Origin: Kitagawia praeruptora
Taxonomy: Eukaryota; Streptophyta; Magnoliopsida; Apiales; Apiaceae
Assembly (NCBI GenBank): GCA_037693485.1
Contig: CM075348.1
Coordinates: forward strand, 127,049,609-127,113,608
Reading direction: 5' to 3'
DNA: 64,000 nucleotides
Below, one piece after another: positions 31,860 through 44,637 of the stretch; the first letter of the stretch is position 1, and the number at the start of each line of letters is the position of its first letter. A program made the position numbers and the translations under genes. The notes under the pieces were generated by a model, which was not told the DNA's origin, did no database searches, and was given only the letters and a program-made list of their open reading frames with translations.

Positions 31860-32960
31860 ATTGTATTCATAGGGATTACGATGAATTGGGAGAGGAGTCA
31901 TAATTCTTGTTCATGATTTGGTAGACATAGTTTGATTATTGGATCGGGGGATTAATAAGAGGACTATGAAACTTATAATTCTTGGGTTTTAATAGTTTAT
32001 AATTGTATTTCGATTGATCATGGGAGTGACTTTTGAGATATGGTTGTAGACACTATCTTGTATCTTGGGAGAGAACATTATAAAGTTTAGAAGAATTATT
32101 TTTAGCAAAGTACGAAAAATTTATATCGCATTACATCAACATCATTGAGCCAATTGAAGAACCCTAGTTCTCAGGTTGTTTCTCCTTATCGATAAATCTT
32201 AGTTTTACTTGCTTATAATTATTTTACTTTAGTTAACAACAAACCTCCATAATATTTCACCACACTTCTAGATTGTAAGAGATAAAAGACTTGAAATTGG
32301 TATTGATATCAGTCCTTCCCTGTGAACGAACTTCGTAAAAATACACATGAACAAATTGGCGCCGCTACCGGGGAAGGCAACAATATTGATTTTGAGTTAA
32401 TTGTTTCTTGTAGTTTGGATTGTAATGAATCGGGAGAGGATTTATGATTCTAGTTTATGATACAACAGACGTAATTCAAGTATTTAATTGGGAGATTAAT
32501 ATGCGAGTTATGAAACAGAAATTCCTTGGGCTTAAATAGTTTTTAATTATGTGTTGATTGATCATGGGAGTGACATCAATGTGTAGTTGTGGGCATTATA
32601 TTGTATCTTTGGAGAGAACAATATAAATATTAGAGGAACGTTTTTAGCAAGAGCACGAGACTTGAACATCGAAAACTTATACACATTCATTAATACAAAT
32701 GAGGAACCCTATTTCCTCGACTGCTTTTTATCATCGTTAAATTGAAATCTTTATTTGATTTTTAGTTTAAGTTAGTTAGTAAAAAAAACACCCATTATTC
32801 TTCTCACTTCTGGATTTTAAGAAGTAACAACTTGAAATTAAATTACTATTAGTCCTTCCCTGCGAACGAACTTATTCACAAATATTACATAAACAAATTG
32901 GCGCCGCTGCCGGGGAAGGCAACAATATTGATTTTGAGTTAATTGTTTCTTGTAGTTTGG
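31860..32960. repeat. Tandem duplication of LTR end, PBS and leader
   Basis: 31870-32410 and 32425-32960 are diverged copies: each has TGAATnGGGAGAGGA, TTGATTGATCATGGGAGTGAC (first copy CGATTGATC...), GTATCTTnGGAGAGAACA, TCAGTCC/TTAGTCCTTCCCTG and the PBS followed by GAAGGCAACAATATTGATTT. The duplication covers the last part of the LTR and the start of the internal region. Confidence 0.8.
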
Positions 32961-33075
32961 ATTTTATCGTTGTACATATTTTTTTCCCTTCTTGTGTTCT
33001 TTTTTGGCGTGTCTACAGGTTTCTTTGAGGTTTCTTTGAAGAACCTAGAGCAAGCTTTTGAGGTAGAGAGACGAC

Positions 33076-34003
33076 ATGGATAACAACTATGGTTGGAATA
33101 ACGCTTAGATTTTCTATAGCAATCAGGAACGATATCAAGACTTCAATCCTTTCCAATAATTCAATGCTTATGAGGATTTTAATCCATATCAGGTGAATTC
33201 GTTCCATTCTGAGAACTCATATTATGCTCCATACCCACCTAGCACTGATTTTTCATGTACCTTTGAAAATCAATATCATGATCTTTATCCATACATGTAC
33301 AATGATGTTGATACGAGCTTTATTCATTCTAATCCTTCTTTACATTCTTTGGGAATTTTTAAACACTTTGATGACCCAACTTTTGAGATTGCTAGTACGA
33401 ATGATATTCCATGTGAACCAGAATCAATAGGTCGGTTCAAGAAGAATGCTAAAAGAAATAGTTTTATTATGGAAGTTCAACTTGTGATGCATAACGATTA
33501 TCTTCAAATTCCTCCTTGTGTCAATTTTCCAATGATCCATGATTCTTGTTTAGCAATTGATGAAAATTTTGTGTTTGATGAGTTTGCATGTTTAGTTAAT
33601 GATTGTCCCATGCGTGAAGCGTGATACTGCTAAATTGGATGCAACTGAAATTCTACCAAATCTAGAAAATATTGTTGAGCTTAATACATTGGTAGACGAG
33701 ATAAAAATTGAGGAGTGTCCAATTAAAATTGAGGAGGAGTCCAAATTTGATGAAATTGAAAATCTTGCTTTGGAATATAAGGATCCAATTTGGGAGGAGT
33801 TTATGAGTCGTATTTATGATGATTATTCTGACGACTTTTCTAGCTATTTTGATATTTCCAAGTCTCTCGAACATGTGGAGATCATAAAATTTTTCTTACA
33901 TTTTTATGGATCAAAGGTACGTAGACACATCATACAGTTGTTAATGATTCGTAAGTGTACATTTGTTTGTTTTTTCTCCTCACTAGTATCACTACTTTTG
34001 TAA
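33076..34003 (+). pseudogene. Broken ORF of the Athila-like element
   Basis: From ATG 33076 (MDNNYGWNNA) the frame has stops TAG and TAA at codons 11 and 29, then runs open from about 33163 to 33621 (VNSFHSENSYYAPYPPSTDF). A shift near 33600-33612 moves to the frame VKRDTAKLDATEILPNLENI, which ends at 34003. The protein is acidic and Tyr/Asn-rich and lacks zinc knuckle, protease or RT motifs. Its position directly after the PBS leader suggests a gag-position protein of a non-autonomous element. I do not recognise the family. Confidence 0.5.
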
Positions 34004-34672
34004 ATAAGTCGAGCTAATGACAATAAACAAGCGCTTCTTGGAAGGCAATCCAAGATTTCGGTATTAGTTCTGATAATGGGTAGTGAATGTTGTTCCTTGG
34101 GGACAAGGAACATGCTAAGTTGGGGTGTGTTTATGTTAGATAGTATTTGTTTGGGTTATGTGGTGGTGTAGTAGTAGTAAAAATACAAAAAAAATCATTT
34201 TTTTTTTAAAATCACAAAAAGAATTCTAGCCTTGTGAATATTACTTGTTGTATTTCGCCTTAATGCATCCATGCATGCTATAGAAATTTTGTGTTATTGA
34301 CGCTTTTGATTGAGAAGTGATATGCTTTGTTCTTTTGCACACACATACACTAGTAAGTTGAAGCTAGTAGACTTATGAATGCTGTAAGTGATTAAAATGA
34401 CATGAATATGTGCAAGATGATTTGGTTTGCATGCTTTGAGTATAAGTAGGTGCATTATAGAGACTTTTAGCTTGTGATTGATTATGTTTTGCCACCAAGT
34501 GAACTTTTGAGCCTATATGCATATCTTTTGCATCTTATATTCATTTGCTTGAGTGTCCACATGTTGTTTGCATTGTTAGCACTTGCTTGAGACCTTTCTT
34601 GAAATGCATGACATTATTAAATGAAAACGTGATAATTAAAGGCATTTAGATAAAATCTCATATTTCCTATAG

Positions 34673-35220
34673 GGGTTAATAGGCAGTTACATCACTGAAG
34701 TGGTGGATAACTTTCAAGTGGCCTACCGAGTTAAAAAAGCTTTCAAACGAATCACTAAGTTAATTAAAGATTACAATTTGATTATTAAACTAATTAAAAT
34801 TTTCACGGCCGTTAAGTCCTATTGATTTTTAACGGAAAACGTTAGTCAACACACACGTAATTGCCAGCTAGGATGCCACATAACCAACCCCATCAGCTGT
34901 TATCCTCCCATGTCTCTCTTATCTCTCTCACTATCTCTTTCTCTCCCCAATTGTTCACCATCGCCACCCACCTCCGCCTTGTTCCAACTCATTTTGAAGC
35001 TTAAATCATCCAAAAAGCCTGGATTTGGTAACATCCACAGCTGACAATGCAGCCAAATCAGCAATCCTAGTCATCTTTCCGTTAGATTTCTAACGGGACT
35101 GACGGAAGAAACCAAAATGAAAGTTATATATTACTTAGTGATTCGTTTGAAAGCTTTTTTTTACTCGGTAGACCACTTGAAAGTATCCACCACTTCAGTG
35201 ATGTAACTGCCTATTAACCC
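34673..35220. mobile_element. Non-autonomous MULE with long TIRs
   Basis: The ends are inverted repeats of about 88 bp with few differences, starting GGGTTAATAGGCAGTTACAT and continuing to AGCTTTCAAACGAATCACTA. A perfect 10-bp duplication TTTCCTATAG lies at 34663-34672 and 35221-35230. The interior (34900-35010) has a TCTCTC-rich, gene-like segment without an ORF of note. Structure fits a Mutator-type element. Confidence 0.82.
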
Positions 35221-35230
35221 TTTCCTATAG

Positions 35231-37600
35231 TACCACACCATTTATACATGATCAATTAGTTAACCCGTTGAGCTTAATCCTATTTTTTTCGGTGACACAC
35301 CACATTATTTGCCTAGACCTTTTTCATGTATTGGCCTTACTTTAACTTGAACCCAAATTGTCAAAGGCTAGTGAAGTGTTTGAGGGAGTAAAAAGGTGTG
35401 CAAAAGGGGGGGGTTTATTGATGGTCATTACTTTGGAAGAATATGGGGGTATGGTTGTTTACTTTTTAGTTGAATTTTGTATTAATGTCATGGGATCAAT
35501 GTACTTGTTTATATTTAGCTCTCATTAAAAAAAACAAAAAGAAAAAAAATATATATATATATATATATATGAGAGCATACTTATGTTTGTGTGATCCTTC
35601 TTTGTTCGACTATTAAAGTTATTTGTTGGAAGAATAAAAAATTTCAAGTGTGGGGATGATAGATAAGGAGGTGAATGGTCTATGTTGTTGGGTACTAGCC
35701 TTTGGCACTTCACCTTTTCTTTGGCTTTACTTGACATACCTTGTCCCTAGCCCCGTACAACCCGAATAAAGATCTTTTGATTATCATCATTGATGTATGT
35801 TGTGTTAAAGTTAGGTTGATATCAAATGTCAAGCATGCTTATGATTTTGTTGGAATGGAGTGATGCACTTATCCTTGTTTTTGAGTGAATATTCTTTTGT
35901 GAGTGAAAGGTGAGTTATTACTTGTTTTGGCATATGAGATCCCAAGTTTTGACTCAAAGATGTACTCTTGTAAGCTTAGCATGGTTACCAACTTATTCTT
36001 GCACTTGACATGGATTTGAGAACTTATGCATATTCATTGAGTAGTCTATGTGAATACTTGACACCAAGGCATTGCATTATTCACTTTGATTCTTAAGTTG
36101 ATGTGACATGAGAGGACTTGTATGTGTGGTGTTGCATTGGCATTAAATCTTTTACATGAGCTAGATGGATTTTGTGGGTACATTCGCTATAGGCCCTCAC
36201 GAGACCTCACTCGTCCACTAGGGCTACCTAGGGGTTTAAAGGGCTTGTTGCATATGCCAAATGCAACCGTGATCATCGCGGAGTAACACGCTAACTCTCG
36301 AATTCCTAATTTTAAGTGAAAAATATTATTAAAAGAAAAAATTCTTCCATTTGCTTTGTTTTTAATTTTTTTTTAATGTTATAACTTCATAATCAATCAC
36401 TTTGCATAAAATGATTAAGTAAGAGAAAATATTTACCAAAGTTGATTTAAGAAAACTTACATGAGGTTACGAAATTTTCACATACAAATATATGGAGTTA
36501 TATTTATAAATTCAGATTTAAGTACATCCCTATGTACGATTTTACACCTAAAATACTTTTAAACTTAGGTGATACACAACAAATTCATTAATTTATTAGT
36601 GATAATTTATTACTTAACTTAATATTTTCAATGTTGACTTATTTGTCTACAGTAAGTTCATTATTTATTAAATATATAAATTATTTTTTAATAAATATTA
36701 AAAATTGGATCGGATCCGGATATCCGGATTTGTAAAAAGTTGTGATCCGGATCCGTATCTGAATTCATAAAAAAAAATATGAATCGAATATCTGATCCGA
36801 TTTTTCGGATTGGATATCCTAATTTTCAAAATTTTCTAATCGGATGCCGAATCGAAAAATCGGATTATCCGATTTTCGAATTTTTGTGCTCACCCTTAAC
36901 TGTAACCACTCTCATTTTTGTTTCTACTTACTATGTATCATTATTTTGATGATACTGATACTTGTTTTACTATTCTGTTTTATGAATATAATTTATGTTT
37001 GTTTTGTATTTGAGTAGATGGTTTCTGTTGAAACCAAACTCAAACCCTACTATCTCTTTAAACACATCATCAATGAATTCAGTTCCATTTCTAGGTTACA
37101 TATGCACGAAATAAATGGACAACAAATTGCATCATCAGACCTCGTTGAATTACAAATCCTACCCGTCGAAATACATGTTACTATTTTTCTACTTATTGTA
37201 CATTACTATTTTGATGATACAAATATTTGTTTTACTATTCTATTTTTTGAATATAATTTATATTTGTTTTGTATTTGAGTAAAGGTTAGAGGGTCTATAA
37301 AAACAATCATTCAAAATTTTTGAAGTAGAGGTAACATCTGTGTAAATTTTGCTCTTCTCACACACTACTTTATATATGGGATACGCTTGATTTGTTTAAT
37401 TTGATTAGGTTCAGTTACATTAAATGAGATAATGATCATGGATTTTCATTTATAGAGATGTAGGGAATACTTATGATTAAAAATGTCAATTAATTGAGTC
37501 AAAAAAAAATGTCAATTAAATTTTGACTAAAAAATTTAAAGTTTTTGGGATCGGGTTAAAACCTTGTCCAATAAAATTTTTGTGCATTCTTATTTTAAAA
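35231..37600. other. Intergenic region, no gene recognised
   Basis: 35230-36300 continues the moderately GC-richer text of the Athila-like surroundings, including a G8 run at about 35406 and CAAGTGTGGGGATGATAGAT at 35645, which resembles Athila 3' regions. An (AT)n run sits at about 35550-35571. The rest is AT-rich. ORF 37018-37278 (MVSVETKLKPYYLFKHIINE) is unsupported by any motif; a TACTATTTTGATGATAC segment is repeated at 36935 and 37205. Confidence 0.45.
36696..36885. repeat. Cluster of ATCCGGAT / ATCGGAT motifs
   Basis: GGATCGGATCCGGATATCCG is followed by GATCCGGATCCG, GATCCGATTTTTCGGATTGG and AATCGGATTATCCGATTTTC. About a dozen GGAT/ATCC-centred half-palindromes fall in 190 bases. Purpose unknown; similar CpG-containing clusters occur at ends of some plant transposons. 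Confidence 0.6.
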
Positions 37601-37640
37601 CTAGTAATATTGCCCGTGCTCCGCACACGAAAATTCTTTT
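37601..37640 (-). mobile_element. Helitron 3' end (5' end not located)
   Basis: On the minus strand the sequence reads CGTGTGCGGAGCACGGGC, then AATATTA, then CTAG and a host T, the same format as the two complete Helitrons in the window. The hairpin is imperfect. GAAAAGGTAAT words near 38325-38400 and 39130-39240 resemble the interior of the first Helitron, so the element probably extends to the right. Confidence 0.5.
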
Positions 37641-40600
37641 TTGTCCATTCATATTTTAAAATCGACGTACAAAATCATTCTCGTAAGTAAGCAACAAAAT
37701 GTCAGTTATTAGCTTAAGATGTAAAACTAAAAGAGATTGAACATACATTAATTCCCTCTACAAACAATTTGGTTGCTATTTTTCCAATTAAACGTTTCGC
37801 TGCACGATCCAGGAGAGCAAAGTTGAAAGCTTCTGTATCATCTTTAGACCGCACAACAATCCGTTACCTGATAATAAAACAAACATGTTAGAAATACTAA
37901 TTCAATGATCGTCAGAATCTGTTATGAGGCTGATCAGGAACTGATGGGTGACGTCATCAGTATTGAAGTTCGCCAGTTTCTGAAGAATGACATCAAGATC
38001 TGGAAGCTGATCAGTACTGGATGTTTGTCAGTATTAGCTGATATCTATTAGTCCAGTAAAATATGATAGATTGATATGTCGGTTGCTGATTTATAGGATC
38101 GTAGCCATCAATTAAGATATGTGCTGAAAGTTGTTTATAATTGATATTTCATATCTTGTAATTGATAGAACAACTGTGTAGAAAGATCAAAACAAATAAA
38201 GCAAAGATCAAAACAATAGGCAACAATTTGGTACATGAGAATTTACTTGAAATTTAAAACTAATACCTCTTCTGAGGAAGTGGGAAATTCCTGGTGCATT
38301 TGAAACACCTGTACTTGCCTTCTAGAAAAGGTAATTATTTTTTGGCAATTTATATGCGTCGTCCTCACATTTTGTTAGTTAGAAAAGGTAATATGTTATA
38401 ATATGATAGTTGTACTACAAAACAAACATCTTCATTAAAATGTTTATATTCTTAAAAAGGAATTACTTGTCAGGAATAAAATCACAAATTTTAAGAATAA
38501 TTAAGCCCGATATGACGTGGAATTTCATCTAGCTTTATAAAAAATGAATTTACCAAAATATCAACTTTAGATCTTTATATACATTTTGGGCATGTTAATC
38601 CGTCTAACAAAGTCTTTATCATTATCATTATTTTTTCTAACTATAAATTGAAGACACTATCTAAAAGAGAATAAAACCGTCCCACATTCCATATTAAATT
38701 TAAGCATATTTATTGACGATTTGTAATTGAAAACACTATCTAAAAAATTAAAATTGTCTAGCCTTCCATATTAAATTTTTGCATATGTAATTTAAAAAAA
38801 AACAGAAAATACAGTTTTTAATAAAAAATATTTGAATATAGAAACATATGTTTTTTTAAAATGTATAATGGATGCATAATAATTATAATGGGAAAAATGA
38901 TATTAAAATTAATTTAAATTATATATTGGCGATTTCTCGATGTTACATTTTGTTAACTAAAAAATTACTATATGTTATATTATAATAAATTTATTATATA
39001 AGAAATATTTTAATTATTTTGTTAACTAAAGATTTTAATAAATTTATTATATATTATAATCTAACTCAACTATATATGTAACTATTTCCCTTGTAACTTA
39101 TATGATTGGAAGATTATGATTATAAAATTATGTTTTAAATTAAAAGGTAACATGTTTTAACTAGAAAAGAAATATTAATAATTGAAAGATACGATATTTT
39201 AGATGTGTATAAAGGTAGTATGTTCAATTAAAAGGTAACGTCTTTTAAATTGATTGAAATATACATAGACGTGTGCATATTTTTTTAGGCATAAAAAAGT
39301 AGAATATTATACTTCATGACTTAAATTATTCACGTCATGAGTTTTATATTTTAAAATATGTAGTAGGTATAATATAGTCCTTTTGTTATATAAAGTATGA
39401 ATATAGTTTTATATGATGTTGTGGCTACAATAAAATTATAATGTAAGTATTTTTTTGTTATATAAGATATTAGTTTTATTTAACACTCGGCTTTAATCAA
39501 ATATATAATTGTCATGTCCAATAAAGATAAGTAAATTTATATTTATCGTTAGGTGTTTTTCTTAGACATAACCTTATAACCTTAAGGTTGTCACTTCTTG
39601 TATAAAAAAGGTGTCATTTTGAGAATTCTTTTTGTTTTTTAAGTTTTATTTTCTGAAACCACAACTTCTCACCTACTTGTACAAAAAAAGTCAAATATTT
39701 ATGTATAAAGAAAGCTCATGTTCTGAAGTTAGAAATACCCAGGTTTCATGAAAATTGAATCTATTACTATTTTACTAAAGAGTTTGTACCTATAAATTTA
39801 AAAACCTCATTTTTTTCTTTATAGGATTAAATTAAAGAATAAATATCTTCATTTCTAAATGAAATAATATTTTTGTTTGGCAAAATGAGCATGAAATGAG
39901 AACACTAATCACAACCCTATGCACAGAATTTAATCAGAATTCTAAGCACAAAATTTAACATGTCAAATACTTATTAATGGTGGTCAGGACAAAAAAATGG
40001 AAAATGTATGGAACTCCATCAAGATGTTGAATCCAGGATCAGAACATTGCAAAGGAATGTTGTTAGAGACTATGACTCAGGCACTCATCACCATCAATTC
40101 GAGATCACCGGCCAGTATTATTGATCAGCAGTCCGACCCTCCTAACTTACTATGAGCCTCCTATAAATAAAAAGACACATGTTAAAACTCTAATTCTTAA
40201 AACACATGCACACACAAACTCACTCTAAATTCATAGAGTCTGTGCTGGAAGGGTAACAATCTCTAAATAAAATAACAAAAAAAAAATTAAAAGACGAGTT
40301 TGGAACATTTTTTTATACCTCGGGATGATCTATAGTCTATAATATAGTTCTAATTAATTAAAGTAGTCCTAACATGTCAACTAATTGCCGTTGTTCTAAT
40401 CATCAGACCCTCTAGAAAAAGGTTACTTAGTTGATGCAATATCGTTAACTCCAATAAAGAATGTCATGGAAGAACTTAGTCAAACCACTATCTGAAGTTA
40501 ATAGCTTACTGGGAAATCTGGATTTATAAAGAGCTGGCCTAAAGAAATAGTTCCAGTGGACTTGCCACACCAAAATCATTAGCACAGCAGAAAAGAAGCC

Positions 40601-40740
40601 AAAATTCTTTCACATGTCAATGATCTTTCACATGTCATCTATTAGTTGTTGAAACGTAAAAGTACCCTGGTCTTGTTTTTTGCTGTTGTTTACTTCATGG
40701 AAACCGTACCCTGGTCTTGTTTTTTGCTACTGTTTACTTC
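37641..40740. other. AT-rich region with LTR-like fragment
   Basis: 37918-38180 (TGTTATGAGGCTGATCAGGA onward) is GC-richer and rich in CTGATCAG/CATCAGT words; it looks like part of a Copia LTR, unsupported by a partner. 38400-39760 is AT-rich with no gene seen. At 39760 on the plus strand, A|TCTATTACTATTTTACTAAA looks like a Helitron 5' end, but no matching 3' end was found. ACCCTGGTCTTGTTTTTTGCT is duplicated at about 40663 and 40708. Confidence 0.35.
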
Positions 40741-40806
40741 ATGGAAACCACAACATACGGGTTAGCCTTCCCCATTAAAATGCTAGTGCAAAGTCGTCAA
40801 CAGATA

Positions 40807-43320
40807 TCATATCAGAATAGCAGCGAGTACTCCTCTTGTAATAACTTCTCTTCTTATGTTTCTGACGTCACCTTCATTTTCAGCAGAGGCCATATCTTCC
40901 ACACCACTGTTAAGCACCTTCTCCAAGGAAGTCATTGAGAGTTCGGGAACAAACGGATTGGTGAACCCTTTTTCATGCCAAAAGGACAACATAATAGTTC
41001 CAAGTGCACCTAAAGTGATGGAATAATGACACATCAAAATATTTAAAATGTAAATGCCACAAATCGTAGTACAGTACTCATCTCAGTCAAAATTTATCCA
41101 ACACAAAAGTCCAATTTACATGATAATTTAGAGCCATTGTTTTGCTAAAATAAATTAATGGACACTATTTTCAGGAAGCACCAGAAAAGCATTTAATATT
41201 TGAGAAGGCGAAGTATTGAAGACATAGAAGACTAAAAGGGACCATATAATATATAAAAAAATACACAGAGGTTTTGATTGATGATGGCATCACACTATTA
41301 TACTCTTTTAAACTTTGATTATGATAATCAGAAGCACGACAATAGTTAGAAAAGCTTCAGTGCCACCTTTGACCACAATGATTATGCCTTTCTAGGAGTT
41401 TAATAAATGATGATAACAAAAACTACTTGCCTTTAGTAATCTGTTATTGAGCGGATTCCCTTTCTTTGCGAGAGTCTGTTATTAAGCTTATGGTACCAAA
41501 ACCATATGTCTAATGACCATCTATAGCGCTTGAAGTTCAGTAATCTGTTTCAAACTCATTTCTTTTCCTCCATCTCTATCATCTATGTTTCCAGTAGAAC
41601 CTATCGAATGCTTCTTCATGTGCCAACTTTACATAATTCTGAGCCTCATACCGCATTTATTTATTCACCCTGCAATACCTTACCTTTTCCCCGCATAGCA
41701 GGTTGGACCACCTTCCCGCCCTCTAAACTTTGTATATCATGTTTAGACCTACTTTAATCCTTCATCAAAAGTTCTGGTGCGATAAGATTCTTCTAATATA
41801 AAAGCCATCTTATAATTTCCTCAACATCTGGCCCTTCATACACAACATGTGACACAAAACTGTTTGCCACTTCCTAGATTAGACTTTGAAAGGTGGATCA
41901 TTGGCTCAGGCTCAGGCTCAGGCTTCGACTCCGGCTCTTTTGCTTGCCAGGTCTTGGCGCCTGCTTAGCAGTGAGAACAATTTTTGATAAATAGTTGTGT
42001 ATAAGGTGAAACACCATAAAAAAGATTGCAATAGGTTCTTCCATAAGGATACAACTTTCAACCCGTATGTGTGATTCACATTTATCAATTCACATTGTGA
42101 CAAATGTGACAAATTTATCAATTGGATTCAAACGACAATTGAGAACTACAAAACGTAAACGTGTTACTTTGATGGACAAAAAACCAAACTATAAGGTAAT
42201 AGGATGAGAACATCAATACCAGAAGCATTGAGAACTGGTGAAGAAGTTTTTAAAGGATATTGAGTTGGTGTTGGCGGAACCTGAGTTGGTGTCGGCGGAA
42301 CCAAATTGTAGATACCTCCTATCTAAATTTTAGATAGTTGGTAAAATGATACCTGCTGCATTAGATTGTTGAGTTGGTAAGTTTAGATCCAAAGTCCCTA
42401 GAACACTACTTGACTGAGAAGAACTATTATAAGGAACATTACTGTGATGACGTCTGAACACTATATAAAATGCATTAAACCAACAATTAAATATCATAAG
42501 CACAAAATCAACCATACTGAATGAACACATAATAACTTTCATCACGGGTATAGTATTAATATTTCATGAGTAAAATATATGATTATTAAAATTTCGTCAA
42601 TGTAATAAGCCTACTATACATAGTTGAAGGAATGTTATAATTAGTAATCTAAAAATTCAAGAATCACACGGTATGCATAGTTTCCTATCTGAAGTGATCT
42701 ATGTGACTGTGTTCCTACATTTTGCTCCATTCTTAAATCTGGAGCTTGCGGAAGAATGAAGAAGAACAGTAATGCACAAAGTATGATTATATTCTGCCAA
42801 TTAATGAGAAGAGCATTTAGTACAATATTTAAAAGTCAAAGGTCAAAATACAATAAACAATTCCCCAAGAGATCATTTTGTTTTCTAATGCATTTTGCTG
42901 TTCAATTAAATGAAGTCAACCGATGAGGTGTCGAGATGAATTTGGAGAAGATAACTTTTCAACTTGATTCATACGCAGATCGCAATATGACAACTTTATA
43001 TCAAGATAGCATATTATATAGTCTACATATTAGTTTCCTTGAACGAACTTATGTACAATTAAAATCAATTCATAAGAAGCCTAATAATATAAGTGTACTA
43101 CTATTTAGGACTCAGGCATCAATTCATAAAAAGCCCAATAATATAAGTGTACTACTATTTAGGACTCAGGCATTTACTTAAAGATATCTTACAAAGAAAA
43201 ATACCATTTTTCAACATAGTTAAATAACATAAATAAATCGTTTACTGACCTGTTTGTTTAAAACCAATATACCATATCTAGAGTGTGACAAATATCTAGC
43301 TGCTCTAGGAGAGAGCTGAT
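40807..43320 (-). other. Exon-like fragments of an unidentified spliced gene
   Basis: On the minus strand several open segments have plausible splice borders: DKPALLCDQLSPRAARYLSH (ending CAG|GTCAGT near 43250), a segment with QAPDLRMEQNVGTQSHRSLQ (about 42690-42770), HHSNVPYNSSSQ...LDLNLPTQQSNAAG (42353-42460, acceptor TATATAG, donor GCAG|GTATCA), NLVPPTPTQVPPTPTQYPLK (about 42220-42310), and a last segment GALGTIMLSFWHEKGFTNPF that ends TGA at 40807 and follows an acceptor CACTTTAG. I do not recognise the protein. It may be a host gene, a decayed gene or fragments captured by a transposon; ORFs are short and joins are unproven. Confidence 0.3.
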
Positions 43321-43835
43321 CGCATAGAAGAGCAGGCTTATCTTACAAAAAAAAATAACCTAACAGTTTAATTGAAAGTATCAGTGGTAGCCAACAAATG
43401 CTCAATACATCAATTCATAAGTTCAATTATTATATAAATTAGTCAATTGAATATGGACAAACACCTCAATGTAGAACCTGCATATCCAAATATAAAGACA
43501 TTCTAATCCAAATATCCAAATCCAAATATATACAAAACTTGAGAACATGAGTAATTACATCAAGAGAATCAAACAAATATGAATACATTATTAATGTAAA
43601 AATAATGGAGAGATGAGAGACATACAGAGGCGCAAAATAATACAGTGAAAAATATCTTCGATTCATATAAAACAGAGAAAGGATACGAATCAACTATCCA
43701 GTATTGAATTACATGAAAATTACTCAATTTATGGCATGATTTGTGAGATTGAAGACTAATTCAAATTGTTAGGTATATTGTGTGTGTATAGGTATCCAGA
43801 AAAAAAGGAATTTAAATTCAAAGATAACAGATTAT

Positions 43836-44053
43836 GGGCCCGTTTGGGAAATCTTATTTTTCAGAAATAAGTTACTTATTCTGAAAAAAAGTTAGGATAT
43901 TTGTACTTTTTTCTGAAATAAGTAACTTATTTTTGCAAGATTACGAATATTAAACTCCCAATACACATTTTTTTCTAAACAAAGTATGTAAATACAAATT
44001 TTTTTCCGAAATAAGTAACTTATAAGTTGGAAAACAGATTTACCAAACAGTCA
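43836..44053. mobile_element. hAT-like MITE candidate
   Basis: It starts GGGCCCGTTTGGGAAATCTT and ends CAGATTTACCAAACAGTCAC; the inverted core is GTTTGGnAAATCT. Inside are palindromic AATAAGTTACTTATT words. Target duplications are not evident. Confidence 0.5.
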
Positions 44054-44637
44054 CTATATAAGGAAATATGGTGGAAGAAGGAGAAAAAGAAATTAGCATA
44101 AAATCAGTTACATAACTTATAGAGTATGAGTCTTTATCTATCTTCATGTTTGAATAGTTAAAGCGTAGCAGACGTGTATATACATTAGTATAGGGTTTTA
44201 AAAGAAGTTATATGGATGCTTCATGGATATTAGATAAAACTAATTGAAAGACAGTTAAACTTGATAAATGGGTCAATCCGTTTATATATGGGTGGTTCGG
44301 TTGAGGGTAAAAAGTCTTTAAAGTACATGAATTAATATTAAGATAGAAAAAGTAGGAAGGGTATTGGAAGTAATTTGGAAAACTCAATGCTAGCACAAAT
44401 TTAGAATATATTGATATTGATAGGATGCAAGATGAAAAAAGAATAAAAATGAAAGACCTAACATCTGTGAGCAATTTGTTAAAATTTGGCAGAGTTAACA
44501 TATTGAGTAGGTATTCTAAAAATTTGTAACTTATCACTTGTAAAACAGTGTTAACCTCATTTATGAATGAAATTTATCCAATTTTTGACAAATATAAATG
44601 ATATGGGCTAAAAATAAGTCCTAAAGACATAATTAGT

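Larger units (their letters stand above)
30930..34140 (+). mobile_element. Degraded Athila-like (Ty3/Gypsy) non-autonomous element
   Basis: AATTGGCGCCGCTACCGGGG (32355) and its second copy AATTGGCGCCGCTGCCGGGG (32897) match the tRNA-Asp-type primer-binding site typical of Athila-like elements. Upstream is LTR-like sequence with a TATATAAAA box near 31488. Downstream is a broken gag-like ORF, then GGAAGGCAATCCAAGA and CTAAGTTGGGGTGTG near 34040-34130, words common before the 3' LTR in this group. No pol and no 3' LTR are seen. The left boundary is approximate. Confidence 0.6.

Noticed and set aside
33193..34003. Host gene split in two exons
   Set aside because: The frame has two stops upstream, the join lacks splice signals, and it follows an Athila-type PBS; it is a broken element ORF.
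41530..41757. 75-codon plus-strand ORF
   Set aside because: No motif, no promoter and low-complexity codon use; not supported as a gene.
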